From Alphaproteobacteria bacterium (GTDB lineage Bacteria > Pseudomonadota > Alphaproteobacteria > Micavibrionales > Micavibrionaceae), in assembly GCA_002401695.1 (NCBI GenBank), contig NVTV01000003.1, positions 248,001 through 312,000 of the forward strand: DNA of 64,000 nt, written 5' to 3'. Below the pieces are notes generated by a model. The model had not been told where the DNA came from, did not search any database, and was given only the letters and a program-made list of their open reading frames with translations. Positions within the stretch are counted from its first letter, which is position 1; each line of letters starts with the position of its first letter. A program made the position numbers and the translations under genes. Shown here piece by piece: positions 44,696 to 53,659 of this stretch.

Positions 44696-45737
44696 GCTTT
44701 ACTGCATGTATCGCGCATAACAGCAATGTTAAAATCAGAACTGCGCCACCTTGATGCAAGACTGCAACGGGCAGGGCAACACCGGAAAACAAGGTTGCGA
44801 TGCCTAAGCCCACTTGCAGGAAGATAAAGACTCCCAGAACCGGAAACCAAATTTCCCGACGTTTTTTACGCATGGAATGTAAAACGAAGCTAATCACTGT
44901 GATTGCTGTGGTGATTGCCAGCCAGCGATGCACGAATTGTACGACGGCATGGTTTTCAAGAACGCTGAGCCAGAGAGGTTTATAAAACCAGAACTCTTCA
45001 GGGATCCATGTATCGCCCATCATCGGGAAGGTGTCGTTATAGACCAACCCCGCATCCAGCCCCGCCGTAAACGCCCCCCAAAGAATAGTGAGCGTCAATA
45101 TACCCAGCGTGACCCAGCCATGTGTGTACAGCCCTGTATCGGGCCTTGGTGTGCAGGATGTGTCAGAGGCCGCCATCTTGCGAAAGCCCAAGCCAAGCCA
45201 GAGCATATAGCCGTAGATCAGCAGGGCGAGCGATAAATGTGCGGTTAGGCGATAATGGGAGACAGCGGGCACATCGACCAAACCGCTTTTCACCATGTAC
45301 CACCCCATAAAGCCTTGCGCCCCGCCCAAAAGAAAGGCGATGAATAATTTTAGCTTATAGCCTTTGGGAACCCAGCGTTTGGCCAAAAAGAATATAAAAG
45401 GCACAGCGTAGAATACGCCAATCAGACGCCCTAGCACGCGATGAAACCATTCCCAAAAGAAGATGGCTTTGAAGTCGGGCAGGGTCATCCAGAAATTCTT
45501 TTTATGATATTCGGGGGAGGATTTATATTGTTCGAAAACACGCAGCCATTCTTCTTCGTTTAAAGGCGGAATTGCGCCAAGCAAAGGTTTCCACTCGACA
45601 ATAGACAGGCCGGATTCACTCAGGCGGGTAATCGCACCGACAATAATCATACAAAACACACTAAAACAGCAAAAAAACAGCCAATAGGCGATGGCTTTCA
45701 AATGTTTGTTTATATTTTGTGTTTCTTGTATTGTCAT
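44670..45737 (-). CDS. ctaA: Heme A synthase (COX15/CtaA)
   Basis: CtaA oxidises the methyl group of heme O to give heme A for aa3-type cytochrome oxidase. The 355-residue, eight-helix membrane protein carries IIVGAITRLSESGLSIVEWKPLLGAIPPLNEEEWLRVFEQYKSSPEY, EWFHRVLGRLIGV, GAQGFMGWYMVKSGL, VSHYRLTAHLSLAL, GLDAGLVYNDTFPMMGDTWIPEEF, AVVQFVHRWLAI and VLHQGGAVLIL, which supply the conserved heme-ligating His residues. The long first periplasmic loop marks the alphaproteobacterial/mitochondrial COX15 type. The genome should therefore encode a heme A oxidase. Confidence 0.96.
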   Translation of the reverse strand: MTIQETQNINKHLKAIAYWLFFCCFSVFCMIIVGAITRLSESGLSIVEWKPLLGAIPPLNEEEWLRVFEQYKSSPEYHKKNFWMTLPDFKAIFFWEWFHRVLGRLIGVFYAVPFIFFLAKRWVPKGYKLKLFIAFLLGGAQGFMGWYMVKSGLVDVPAVSHYRLTAHLSLALLIYGYMLWLGLGFRKMAASDTSCTPRPDTGLYTHGWVTLGILTLTILWGAFTAGLDAGLVYNDTFPMMGDTWIPEEFWFYKPLWLSVLENHAVVQFVHRWLAITTAITVISFVLHSMRKKRREIWFPVLGVFIFLQVGLGIATLFSGVALPVAVLHQGGAVLILTLLLCAIHAVKLKQPAQAR

Positions 45738-45839
45738 AGGTATATCTTTAAATCTATTGGCGTAAAATGAAGGGGTTAATCCTGAATCATTTGTATGATA
45801 GGCTTTACGTGAGTTCAGGGATAAACCGAGAAGATAAGA

Positions 45840-46706
45840 ATGGCAAGTTTTGATTTTATAGATGCTTCATCGCGTAGCTATGCTTTCATATGGAAGGAGC
45901 GTGGCTATTTGGCGCGTGTGGCCATTCCTGTTCTTTTTGTAAAGATTGCCTGTTTGCTTTGTGTTTTTGTTCTGGGATTGCAGGAGCAATATGCCCGCCA
46001 AGGCTTTATTCTTATGCCGAGTTATATTCTGGAGGCTGTTTTTGTTGTTGGACTGATCCGATACGCATTGTATAGAGAAGCGATCTTTATATGGGGGAAG
46101 GTTGTGCCTGTTCCGCCGACGGATAAAAAATATGAACCGTATAACGGCGTGATGAGCCGCAAGCAATGTGTGCAGGGCGGTATTGTTATGTATGTTTTGC
46201 TTACGGTTATTTTTCTTGGGTTTACGGCGATTGCTTACAAAAGCACAAATGGGGGCATGAATGTGGATATGCTGGAAATCTCTGCCGAATCTTCTGAAAC
46301 TGTGGCAGCGGCGGCACCTGTGGAGGGGAATGGTTTAACTTCCCTTATTAATGCTGCTGTTCTTTTTGTTGTCATTGCTGTGTTTGTATGGGTATTCAGG
46401 TTGTTTTGGCTTTATATTCCTATTGCTATGGGGTGTTCATTGCGAGGCTTTTTAAACCGAATATCCGGCATACAAAGTTCGATTTTCATGATTGCGACAT
46501 CGCTTATTTGTTTTCTACCGCTTGTCGTCTTTTTTATGATTGGTATGCAGGTTTTTTCCGGTATTTTTGTGGAAGGCTCGGCGGGTAATATTCTTGTTAG
46601 ATCAATATTAGAAGGTGTCGCAGGGCTGGCAATTATTTCTGTGCAGGTGGTTGCGATGACATATGGCTTTGTGGAGATACTCTCGGATGATAAAAACAGC
46701 AAATAG
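45840..46706 (+). CDS. Hypothetical multi-pass membrane protein
   Basis: I do not recognise this 288-residue protein. It has about six hydrophobic segments (VAIPVLFVKIACLLCVFVLG, AVFVVGLIRYALY, GGIVMYVLLTVIFLGFTAIAY, AAVLFVVIAVFVWVFRLFWLYIPIAMG, FMIATSLICFLPLVVFFMIGM and GLAIISVQVVAMTYGFVEIL). It starts MASFDFIDASSRSYAFIWKERGYLARVA, an N terminus shared by uncharacterised YciC/DUF975-like membrane proteins in my recollection, with low certainty. It is divergent from ctaA across 102 bases. Confidence 0.65.
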   Translation: MASFDFIDASSRSYAFIWKERGYLARVAIPVLFVKIACLLCVFVLGLQEQYARQGFILMPSYILEAVFVVGLIRYALYREAIFIWGKVVPVPPTDKKYEPYNGVMSRKQCVQGGIVMYVLLTVIFLGFTAIAYKSTNGGMNVDMLEISAESSETVAAAAPVEGNGLTSLINAAVLFVVIAVFVWVFRLFWLYIPIAMGCSLRGFLNRISGIQSSIFMIATSLICFLPLVVFFMIGMQVFSGIFVEGSAGNILVRSILEGVAGLAIISVQVVAMTYGFVEILSDDKNSK

Positions 46707-46898
46707 TCTGTTTTTCATAATTTTCTGACCTGAAGATTTAAAATATGAGTGCAGAAAAATAGATCTTGTTATCAGGGAATAAACATTGGCGGATGAACGT
46801 CGGACGGTGATTACGCCTGATCGAATTGCTTGCTAAGTGCTGATCTTATATCTTCATTAAATGGCTATATTTTTAATGTGCCTGAGAGGCATTATAGA

Positions 46899-48071
46899 TT
46901 ATTCTGCTACCAGTGTATGTTCTATATTTTCTTCTATATTTTCTTCTATGTTTTGTTCAGGCTCAGGGCTGGTTATAAAGGGACGATCGGGATATTTGTC
47001 ATGAATCGATTCCAGGATTTTCTTTGCAGTTCCTGCCTTTTCAAGATCGGCAAGGTCAAGTACGCCAAATTCAGGTGCAGCATTCCCGATGTGTTTTGTA
47101 AATTCATTCGTAGTTAAAGGCGTGTTGGTCATGAGCCCGCCAACAGCGAGAACCTCAATGTCGTGATTGTGTAATTCTCTTACGGCGGATATGGCGCTGA
47201 GGCCGCTATCGGCTGCGACAAAAACACCATCAATTTTGGATCTAAAGTCTTCTGATTTTAGAAGTGCTTGGTTATCTGACTGGAATACGCCATCTGCAAC
47301 TTCAATAATATTTACATCTGCACCGCGCAGGCTTAAATATGCGGTGAGGCCTTGTAATATTGATAGTGTTTCCTGTGTGCCGATTTTATATGTTGAGGGA
47401 TATCCCATATCAACAAAGTCAGCAACCGCAATGGCGCCGGTATCTTGTGGTTTATAAATATCAGAGAATGCGCCTGTGCCTGTTATTTTTCCAAACCCTA
47501 CTTTGTGTCCGGCGCGTGTTATGCCACGCACCATTTGCGCTGCGCAGGTTGTTTTACCGGCATCCATACCGGTGCCAAAAATTATGATTGTGACGGGTCG
47601 TTTTTTGGAATTAATATTTTGAGGATTCATGGAAAAGTCTTTCATGTTCATGGCTTTTCCGTCTTTATCCGTCAGTATGCCAATAGGCTTTATAACTGTC
47701 GGATTCTGTAAGGTGCTATTTTCAGGAACGATAAGAGAGGCGAGGCCGCCTTTTGAGGCCAAGTGGCATTCCTGCATGTCATCGGGGACGAAAGCCTCAT
47801 ATTGCTGGACGGCATATCGGTTTCCATAGGGGAGAAGGATTTTATCACCTTCGTATAATTCTATATTTCGTCCGTTATCACTTTGCATAACTTGATGGTC
47901 GCCAATAGACATAACCTTTGCAAGAAGAACATCGCCAACCACGGGCTTTTTATTTTGTACTAAGCCACCTGTTTGTGCAAAATCTATGTGACGTAAATTA
48001 ACGGATACTTTTGCGGAGACCCCCTCAAATTTAGAGCTGATTTCCGATAGTTTGATAATGTGTCCCGACAT
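46899..48071 (-). CDS. P-loop NTPase of unknown function
   Basis: The 390-residue protein has an N-terminal domain of about 150 residues (VGDVLLAKVMSIGDHQVMQSDNGR, GDKILLPYGNRYA) and a P-loop domain starting VTIIIFGTGMDAGKTTCAAQMVRGITRAGHKVGFGKITGTGAFSD. The GT-x-MDAGKTT loop resembles dethiobiotin synthetase and DUF1611-type domains (GTD-x-GKT). The following TETLSILQGL and DVNIIEVADGVFQSDNQALLKSEDF segments suit that fold. The tail is acidic, with a short repeat. No partner gene is obvious; it may be an ATP-dependent ligase or carboxylase-like enzyme. Confidence 0.6.
   Translation of the reverse strand: MSGHIIKLSEISSKFEGVSAKVSVNLRHIDFAQTGGLVQNKKPVVGDVLLAKVMSIGDHQVMQSDNGRNIELYEGDKILLPYGNRYAVQQYEAFVPDDMQECHLASKGGLASLIVPENSTLQNPTVIKPIGILTDKDGKAMNMKDFSMNPQNINSKKRPVTIIIFGTGMDAGKTTCAAQMVRGITRAGHKVGFGKITGTGAFSDIYKPQDTGAIAVADFVDMGYPSTYKIGTQETLSILQGLTAYLSLRGADVNIIEVADGVFQSDNQALLKSEDFRSKIDGVFVAADSGLSAISAVRELHNHDIEVLAVGGLMTNTPLTTNEFTKHIGNAAPEFGVLDLADLEKAGTAKKILESIHDKYPDRPFITSPEPEQNIEENIEENIEHTLVAE
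46921..46956. repeat. Three tandem 12-base repeats near the 3' end of the P-loop gene
   Basis: TCTATATTTTCT occurs twice in direct succession (46921-46932, 46933-46944), then as TCTATGTTTTGT (46945-46956). On the minus strand it encodes NIEENIEENIEH. Such an in-frame unit can change copy number without breaking the reading frame. Confidence 0.75.
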
Positions 48072-48160
48072 GCCTAATACCTTCTATTCTTGTAAACGTA
48101 TAGTAGCATCTATCATATATGGTAAGGAAAAAGCAAGAAAATCAGTTGTGTTGTTCTTTT

Positions 48161-49009
48161 TTACATTTTCATCATGCCGCCATATTTTTTTCTGACGTAA
48201 TAGATGGAGCGTAGGGAGATCAGAAAGAAGAAAGAACCAATGCCACAAAGGATGAGGGGATCTTCCCATGAGTTGGGCATTTCCTCTGATGTTATGGTTG
48301 CCCAGAATAATTCTAAATTGGTGTTTAGCATTTCTGTCGCAGCGGCGGGGAGTTGCTTATATCCGCTGTAAAGAATACCGAGGCCAGCGAACATAAGGCC
48401 AAAGGCGAGAATGTTGGCCCAAAAGCTATGTGAGGTAATTTCTTTTATGTAATCGGCTTTGGTTTCGATAAAGATTGAATCTTCACTTTGTTTTGTGTGG
48501 CCATCCGATGATTGGATTAAGCCTTTTACATTGCGAGACAGGGTACAAATGATATGCCCGACCCCTGTTACAGTGGGTAGAGCAATGATGGTTAATGTCC
48601 ACGAGCCATTTATCAAGATGTAAACAGTTAGGCATGCCAGCCCTGCGAGCGCAAAGATTATGCCCATTAAATAATGAGAGGAATTATCAAGGCAATCCTG
48701 AATTGATCCGTCTTCTTTTGATTCCATGATGAGTATAGTGACGTTTTGGTTTAATTTATGCTTGATTTCGTTTGTGCTTATGCCTGCGGTGGTGCGGGTT
48801 TGATCTTTATAGCTGTATTCTACGATGGGACTGTAGAATGTTGAGCGTGTACTGCTGCGCCCTGTTCCTGTTCTTGCTGTATATTTTTCGATTGCTGTGA
48901 CGCGGCCTTTGATTCTTATGCCTTGGCTTCTAAAGCGCATAAAATTGAGAATAATATTAAATCCAACGGCAAAGAATATACAGCCAACGATAAGGGGTAT
49001 GATGCTCAT
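48161..49009 (-). CDS. DUF3592-domain membrane protein
   Basis: The 282-residue protein starts with a membrane helix (IPLIVGCIFFAVGFNIIL) followed by RFRSQGIRIKGRVTAIEKYTA...FYSPIVEYSYKDQTRTTAGIS, the usual DUF3592 start, where an extracytoplasmic beta domain follows one helix. Two further helix pairs occur near 113-150 and 195-275. The 3' end of the gene lies 90 bases from the P-loop gene. DUF3592 proteins have no assigned role. Confidence 0.75.
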   Translation of the reverse strand: MSIIPLIVGCIFFAVGFNIILNFMRFRSQGIRIKGRVTAIEKYTARTGTGRSSTRSTFYSPIVEYSYKDQTRTTAGISTNEIKHKLNQNVTILIMESKEDGSIQDCLDNSSHYLMGIIFALAGLACLTVYILINGSWTLTIIALPTVTGVGHIICTLSRNVKGLIQSSDGHTKQSEDSIFIETKADYIKEITSHSFWANILAFGLMFAGLGILYSGYKQLPAAATEMLNTNLELFWATITSEEMPNSWEDPLILCGIGSFFFLISLRSIYYVRKKYGGMMKM

Positions 49010-49083
49010 GTGATGTCCTTGTGAAATAAACCAGACATCAGTGTATCTTTAATGTTTGATGTTTTCCAGTATTTTGGGTGTGG

Positions 49084-49347
49084 CTATTGCAGTGTGGCCT
49101 GCCAGTCGGCGAAACGGTAATCTCCGGGGGTGATAAGTTCTTGCTTTGCAACATAGACGGAGTGCAATTTGCCCTCGATTTTCTCAATCCAAAAATCTAT
49201 AAATTCATGTAATGTCGGGTAAAGAGGGGCAATGTCGTATTCTTGCCAGATGAACTCTTGCAGCAGGGTTTCATGATCAGGTAGATGGTAGATAATTTGC
49301 GCGGTCGTCAGGCGGTAATCATCCATTTGTTTTCCCAAATCTGCCAT
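49084..49347 (-). CDS. usg: Usg family protein
   Basis: The 87-residue protein matches the alphaproteobacterial Usg family, originally seen near tryptophan genes: YRLTTAQIIYHLPDHETLLQEFIWQEYDIAPLYPTLHEFIDFWIEKIEGKLHSVYVA. The family has no known function and may act in RNA or translation-related contexts, which is unproven. The gene is compact and free-standing; trp genes are not in the window. Confidence 0.88.
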   Translation of the reverse strand: MADLGKQMDDYRLTTAQIIYHLPDHETLLQEFIWQEYDIAPLYPTLHEFIDFWIEKIEGKLHSVYVAKQELITPGDYRFADWQATLQ

Positions 49348-49581
49348 ATGTACCTCTTAGAGTTGTTAATACGCATCTACCATTATACCAAAAACGGGGT
49401 ATTTCGACAAATATGTCCGGAAGGCCAGAAAATAAGCGTTTTTTTATAAAGTCGAATTCCATGCCTGTGCCAAGTGAAATTAGTTTATCCACGCGTTTTG
49501 AGGATACCTTAACGATGAGAGCGTTTTCATCACTTAACACCTAAGGCATTAAGGGCTTAGTCGTCGCTTATGGTGGGGCTA

Positions 49582-51063
49582 TCACGTTGGTGTTGTTGCC
49601 GGTTCTGTTTGTGCGAAGGAGAAGTCAGGGGTGGTTTGTGACGCAGTACTTTGTTCCAAGGTTTCTCTTTGTGCGGCGAGCTGTGGATCTGCGAAGCTGG
49701 CGAAGAAAGCGGGGGCGTCTACGCCACCAATTGTGGTTGATGCGTTTAGATTATCGTCAAAATTTATTTCCGGTGTACCGCCCTCTATTGTGCGGATATC
49801 TAATGCGGCATGTGTGCTGGGTGATGGCATTGTAGTGTTTGATGCTTTTTGCACATCGTTGTCGGTTGTGCTCTCTAATGAGGCGCGATCTCTTGGTTTG
49901 GTTTCAACAACTTGTCTTCTAAAGCCTTCGGTGTAATTTCTGATGAGGGCTTCTGTATAGGGATCAGGGCGTTCAAATTGGCCTTGTTCGAGTGCGCTTT
50001 CTAACGTTTCAACGAATTGCTTCGGATCGTTTTCGCGCATATCTTGTGCTGCGGCTTCGCTGATTCCGTGAATAGCTTGCACCTCTTGCATCATTTCTGC
50101 TTCAAATCCTGTCAGTGCCGTCATAAGAGGGGCTTTAGGGATTTCTACGATGCCGGTTTGATTGAAATTATCGACATAGTCTTGTGATAGTTGCTCTGTA
50201 TAGGGATCGTCACGTGCGAGGAGGCCGCCATCAATGGCGTCTTGTGCGGCGGTCATAAAGCCTTGCGTATCGACATAGCGCATTTTTAAAGCATCGCCAT
50301 AGTCAATATCTTTGACGTTTGCGACTTCTTTAACGAGTTCATCTTCGAATGTTTTGGCATAGGTTTGGAATTCAAGCTCTGCCTCTAAAACATCAGGTGA
50401 TAAATTGTTACCATCACCAAGGTCGAGAAAGATGCTTGAGGCGTGTTTGAAATTGCCGTCTACCAGTTCGTCACGTACGACGCCGCTTGATGCGCCCAGT
50501 GCGCGATAATCTTTTAAGGCTTCTGCGATATCATCCAGATTATTTTCTTTGAGCCAGTCAATGGCGGCTTGGTCGGATGTTATTTCTGTTTTGAGAATGC
50601 CTAATATGCTTGTATCCGGATTTTCAGCGCTGCAATGTGTTGCTTCATGGATGCCGAAAACGCGATCCCAGTGATCGTCCCATCCGGGGATTTCTTTGAT
50701 CCGGCTGATGTCTGTTTGAGCTAACGTGGGGATAATTTCATTTTTATGGTCGAGATCGTCATGTGGTATATTGACCAGACAATATGTTTCATTCTCATGG
50801 GGAAGCCTTATGGCGAAGGGACCTGTCTCTAAGACCTCAATGACATGAAATTCGTTGAATCTTTCGCCCATCCCCGGTGCTTGTGCATTAATCATATCTT
50901 GAAGAATGCCTAGATCGTCGGCGTGGAGGGTGCCCGTTTCTTCGAAATGCTGACGGTGCAACTGATCAGGGTCGATATAGACGACCGGAAGACCGGTTGT
51001 TTGTTCAACACCCGCCTTAAAATCATCTATAAATATGCTTTCTAAGTTCTCTAGGAACCCCAT
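49582..51063 (-). CDS. Uncharacterised protein with a HEATH (HExxH) zinc-protease motif
   Basis: The 493-residue protein has no signal peptide. Around residue 145 it reads RVFGIHEATHCSAENPDTSILGILKTEITSDQAAIDWL: HEATH is an HExxH motif and the following acidic residues (KTEITSDQAA) could give the third zinc ligand, so a gluzincin-like peptidase is possible. The second half contains two similar units: GGLLARDDPYTEQLSQDYVDNFNQTGIVEIPKAP and EQGQFERPDPYTEALIRNYTEGFRRQVVETKP. The last 100 residues are Thr/Ser/Ala-rich. ATG at 51063 has AAGGG upstream. A role as a secreted effector is a guess. Confidence 0.6.
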   Translation of the reverse strand: MGFLENLESIFIDDFKAGVEQTTGLPVVYIDPDQLHRQHFEETGTLHADDLGILQDMINAQAPGMGERFNEFHVIEVLETGPFAIRLPHENETYCLVNIPHDDLDHKNEIIPTLAQTDISRIKEIPGWDDHWDRVFGIHEATHCSAENPDTSILGILKTEITSDQAAIDWLKENNLDDIAEALKDYRALGASSGVVRDELVDGNFKHASSIFLDLGDGNNLSPDVLEAELEFQTYAKTFEDELVKEVANVKDIDYGDALKMRYVDTQGFMTAAQDAIDGGLLARDDPYTEQLSQDYVDNFNQTGIVEIPKAPLMTALTGFEAEMMQEVQAIHGISEAAAQDMRENDPKQFVETLESALEQGQFERPDPYTEALIRNYTEGFRRQVVETKPRDRASLESTTDNDVQKASNTTMPSPSTHAALDIRTIEGGTPEINFDDNLNASTTIGGVDAPAFFASFADPQLAAQRETLEQSTASQTTPDFSFAQTEPATTPT

Positions 51064-51222
51064 CTGCAACCCTTTGTTTTATTATTATGGTTGAACATTT
51101 ATGTTCTTATTCCATAGATGTCCAAGATAGTAATAGGATTATATCGTTTTTGCAAGAAAAGGAGGGTTTCGAGAGGATTATCGGTATATGCGGTGTGTGT
51201 GGTAAAAATATGCTGAAAATCT

Positions 51223-51252
51223 CTTGAATTATTGTGGTAGCAGGACTATAGA
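51223..51252 (+). promoter_or_regulatory. Candidate groES promoter
   Basis: TTGAAT (51224-51229), 17 bases, then TATAGA (51247-51252) fits a sigma-70-like promoter; CTTG at 51223-51226 with the ACTATAG segment also loosely fits an alphaproteobacterial heat-shock (RpoH) promoter. I found no CIRCE element. The rest of the 323-base gap 51064-51386 holds no gene that I can see. Confidence 0.45.
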
Positions 51253-51386
51253 TACAGCATTCACATAGGAGAGTTGCATTTTTTTGTATCTGTTTGTGTG
51301 ATGTGGGAGGGGTTTTCTACGCTCTGGCTCTATAAGGAGCAGAATAGGAAGCCTGCTTGTTTAAACCATAAACTAGGAGATTCGAA

Positions 51387-51677
51387 ATGAAATTTCGTCC
51401 TTTACATGATCGCGTATTAGTCCGCCGCGCGGAAGCTGAAACTAAAACAGCAGGTGGTATTATTATTCCAGGAACAGCAGAAGAAAAGCCGTCAGAAGGC
51501 GAAATCGTTGCCGTAGGTAATGGTTACGTGAATGACAACGGTGATATTCGCGCCCTAGACGTTACAAAAGGTGACAAGGTTATCTTTTCTAAATGGGCCG
51601 GCACAGAAGTAACGATTGATGGTGAAGATCTGATGGTTATGAAAGAATCTGACATTATCGGCATCATCGCCGCCTAA
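51387..51677 (+). CDS. groES: Co-chaperonin GroES
   Basis: GroES caps the GroEL folding chamber. The 96-residue protein is canonical: [46 protein letters not shown], with the mobile loop [12 protein letters not shown], and [41 protein letters not shown] lies eight bases upstream. A palindromic repeat separates it from groEL. The gene shows stronger codon bias than most neighbours. Confidence 0.98.
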   Translation: MKFRPLHDRVLVRRAEAETKTAGGIIIPGTAEEKPSEGEIVAVGNGYVNDNGDIRALDVTKGDKVIFSKWAGTEVTIDGEDLMVMKESDIIGIIAA

Positions 51678-51694
51678 AATCTTTTCGCATTACG

Positions 51695-51760
51695 CTGTGG
51701 CGGCGTTGAATTGCGGCTTACGTATAAAATATACGCTTCGCCTTATTCGCCTGACCACAT
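51695..51760. repeat. Palindromic intergenic repeat, copy 2, between groES and groEL
   Basis: TGTGG (51696-51700) pairs with CCACA (51755-51759); inside, GCG pairs with CGC twice, and the core is CGTATA-AAA-TATACG. Its frame attgcgg-cttacgta...atacgcttcgccttattcgcc aligns base by base with copy 3 after groEL. It lies 18 bases after the groES stop, so it may be transcribed as a hairpin within the operon mRNA. Confidence 0.65.
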
Positions 51761-51827
51761 CGAAATGCGCTTCGATTTACTTGTGATTTACATAAATATA
51801 TTTTATTTTTCTTAAAGGAGAATTACT

Positions 51828-53480
51828 ATGGGTGCTAAAGAAGTACTATTTAAAGACAAAGCTCGTGATGAGTTGGTTAAGGGCGTAGACATTATTGCAA
51901 ACGCTGTAAAAGTAACATTGGGTCCAAAAGGCCGTAATGTTGTTATCGAGAAATCTTTCGGCGCGCCGCGCACAACTAAAGACGGTGTAACCGTTGCGAA
52001 GGAAATTGAACTTAAAGATCGCCAGCAAAATATTGGCGCTCAGTTGATCCGTGAAGTGGCTTCTAAAGCGAATGATCACGCTGGTGACGGTACAACGACT
52101 GCAACTGTTCTTGCCCAAGCGATTGTTCGCGAAGGTGTTAAAGCTGTTTCTGCCGGACGTAATCCGATGGATCTTAAACGCGGTATCGACAAGGCGGTTA
52201 TTGCAGTTGTTAAAGACATTGAAAGTCGCGCAAAAAACGTGAAAAGCAATGACGAGATTAAACAAGTTGGTACGATCTCTGCTAACGGCGAAACTGAAAT
52301 CGGTGTATTGATTGCAGAAGCAATGGAAAAAGTGGGTAACGAAGGCGTTATCACAGTTGAAGAAGCCAAATCATTAGACAGTGAGCTGGAAGTTGTTGAA
52401 GGCATGCAGTTCGATCGTGGTTATCTTTCACCATACTTCATTACAGATGCAGACAAGATGACATGTAATCTTGAAAACCCGTATATCCTGTTGCACGAAG
52501 CAAAATTGTCTAACTTGCAAGCAATGCTTCCGATCCTTGAAGCGGTTGTTCAATCAGGTCGTCCACTTTTGATCGTTGCAGAAGACATCGAAGGCGAAGC
52601 CCTTGCAACGCTTGTTGTGAACAAGCTACGTGGTGGTTTGAAAATCGCTGCTGTTAAGGCACCTGGTTTTGGTGATCGTCGTAAAGCGATGTTGGAAGAC
52701 ATGGCAATCCTTACTGGTGGTCAAGTTGTTTCCGAAGATCTTGGTATCAAGCTTGAAGATGTAACAATCGAAATGCTTGGAACTGCGAAAAAAGTTGCAA
52801 TCACTAAAGATGACACAGTTGTTGTTGATGGCGGCGGCGAGAAGAAAGATATCGAAGGTCGTTGTAAACAAATCCGCGCACAAGTAGAAGAGACTTCTTC
52901 TGATTACGACAAAGAGAAATTGCAAGAGCGTTTGGCGAAATTGTCCGGCGGTGTTGCTATTCTTCGTGTTGGCGGGATCACTGAAGTTGAAGTGAAAGAG
53001 CGCAAAGATCGCGTTGATGATGCACTTCATGCAACGCGTGCGGCTGTTGAAGAAGGTGTTGTCGCTGGCGGCGGTACTGCACTTCTTTATGCTGGTAAAG
53101 TGCTTGCGAAACTTAAAGGTGAAAACGAAGACCAAACAGTTGGTATCGAAATCATCCGTCGCGCTCTACAAGCGCCGATCCGTCAAATCTGTGAAAATGC
53201 AGGTGAAGAAGGTTCTGTGATTGTTGCAAAATTGCTTGAGCAAGAAGATGGCTCTTACGGTTTTGATGCACAAAAAGGTGAATATACTGACCTTGTTAAG
53301 GCCGGTATCATTGACCCTGCGAAAGTTGTTCGTACAGCGCTTCAAGATGCGGCGTCTGTTGCGGGTCTTTTGATCACAACCGAAGCCATCATTACCGAAG
53401 TTGCCAATGATGATGACGCTGGCGCAGCCGGTGGCATGGGCGGCATGGGTGGAATGGGCGGAATGCCCGGCATGATGTAA
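51828..53480 (+). CDS. groEL: Chaperonin GroEL
   Basis: GroEL is the 60-kDa ATP-driven folding chamber. The 550-residue protein has [57 protein letters not shown], the ATP-binding [23 protein letters not shown], the apical-domain segment [36 protein letters not shown] and the GGM-rich tail. AAAGGAG precedes the ATG. It is co-transcribed with groES. A second palindromic repeat and a strong terminator follow. Confidence 0.99.
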   Translation: MGAKEVLFKDKARDELVKGVDIIANAVKVTLGPKGRNVVIEKSFGAPRTTKDGVTVAKEIELKDRQQNIGAQLIREVASKANDHAGDGTTTATVLAQAIVREGVKAVSAGRNPMDLKRGIDKAVIAVVKDIESRAKNVKSNDEIKQVGTISANGETEIGVLIAEAMEKVGNEGVITVEEAKSLDSELEVVEGMQFDRGYLSPYFITDADKMTCNLENPYILLHEAKLSNLQAMLPILEAVVQSGRPLLIVAEDIEGEALATLVVNKLRGGLKIAAVKAPGFGDRRKAMLEDMAILTGGQVVSEDLGIKLEDVTIEMLGTAKKVAITKDDTVVVDGGGEKKDIEGRCKQIRAQVEETSSDYDKEKLQERLAKLSGGVAILRVGGITEVEVKERKDRVDDALHATRAAVEEGVVAGGGTALLYAGKVLAKLKGENEDQTVGIEIIRRALQAPIRQICENAGEEGSVIVAKLLEQEDGSYGFDAQKGEYTDLVKAGIIDPAKVVRTALQDAASVAGLLITTEAIITEVANDDDAGAAGGMGGMGGMGGMPGMM

Positions 53481-53492
53481 TTGCCCTTTGAA

Positions 53493-53573
53493 CGTTTACC
53501 GTGAGGGTAGCGTCAGATTGCGGTTCGTTTATTAATATAAACGTCACCTTATCTTCCTAACCTCACGAAAACG
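53493..53573. repeat. Palindromic intergenic repeat, copy 3, after groEL
   Basis: GTGAGG (53501-53506) pairs with CCTCAC (53561-53566), with further outer pairing cgttt/aaacg; the core is CGTTTAT-TAAT-ATAAACG, a perfect 7-base-arm palindrome. The frame attgcgg-ttcgttta...ataaacgtcaccttatcttcc aligns with copy 2. It lies before the terminator that ends the groESL operon. Confidence 0.65.
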
Positions 53574-53612
53574 ATTTGTGTGCAATACGCCACTCTAAGA
53601 CATAAAAATTAT

Positions 53613-53645
53613 AAAGCCCCGTCAGATATTGATGGGGCTTTTTTT
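53613..53645 (+). terminator. Terminator after groEL
   Basis: AAAGCCCC (53613-53620) pairs with GGGGCTTT (53633-53640), and a T-run follows. The AT-rich flanks on both sides let it also act for the convergent minus-strand gene at 53660-54466. Confidence 0.9.
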
Positions 53646-53659
53646 GGGTTGGTGTGGTT

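Noticed and set aside
49319-49540. A 73-codon minus-strand frame overlapping the start of usg
   Set aside because: It overlaps the usg start in another frame, has no ribosome binding site or family pattern, and probably covers the usg promoter region.
51064-51386. A CIRCE/HrcA operator before groES
   Set aside because: No TTAGCACTC-N9-GAGTGCTAA-like repeat is present in the groES upstream region.
52626-53135. A 169-codon minus-strand frame within groEL
   Set aside because: It lies antisense to the ATPase and apical coding sequence of a complete groEL and has no recognisable domain.
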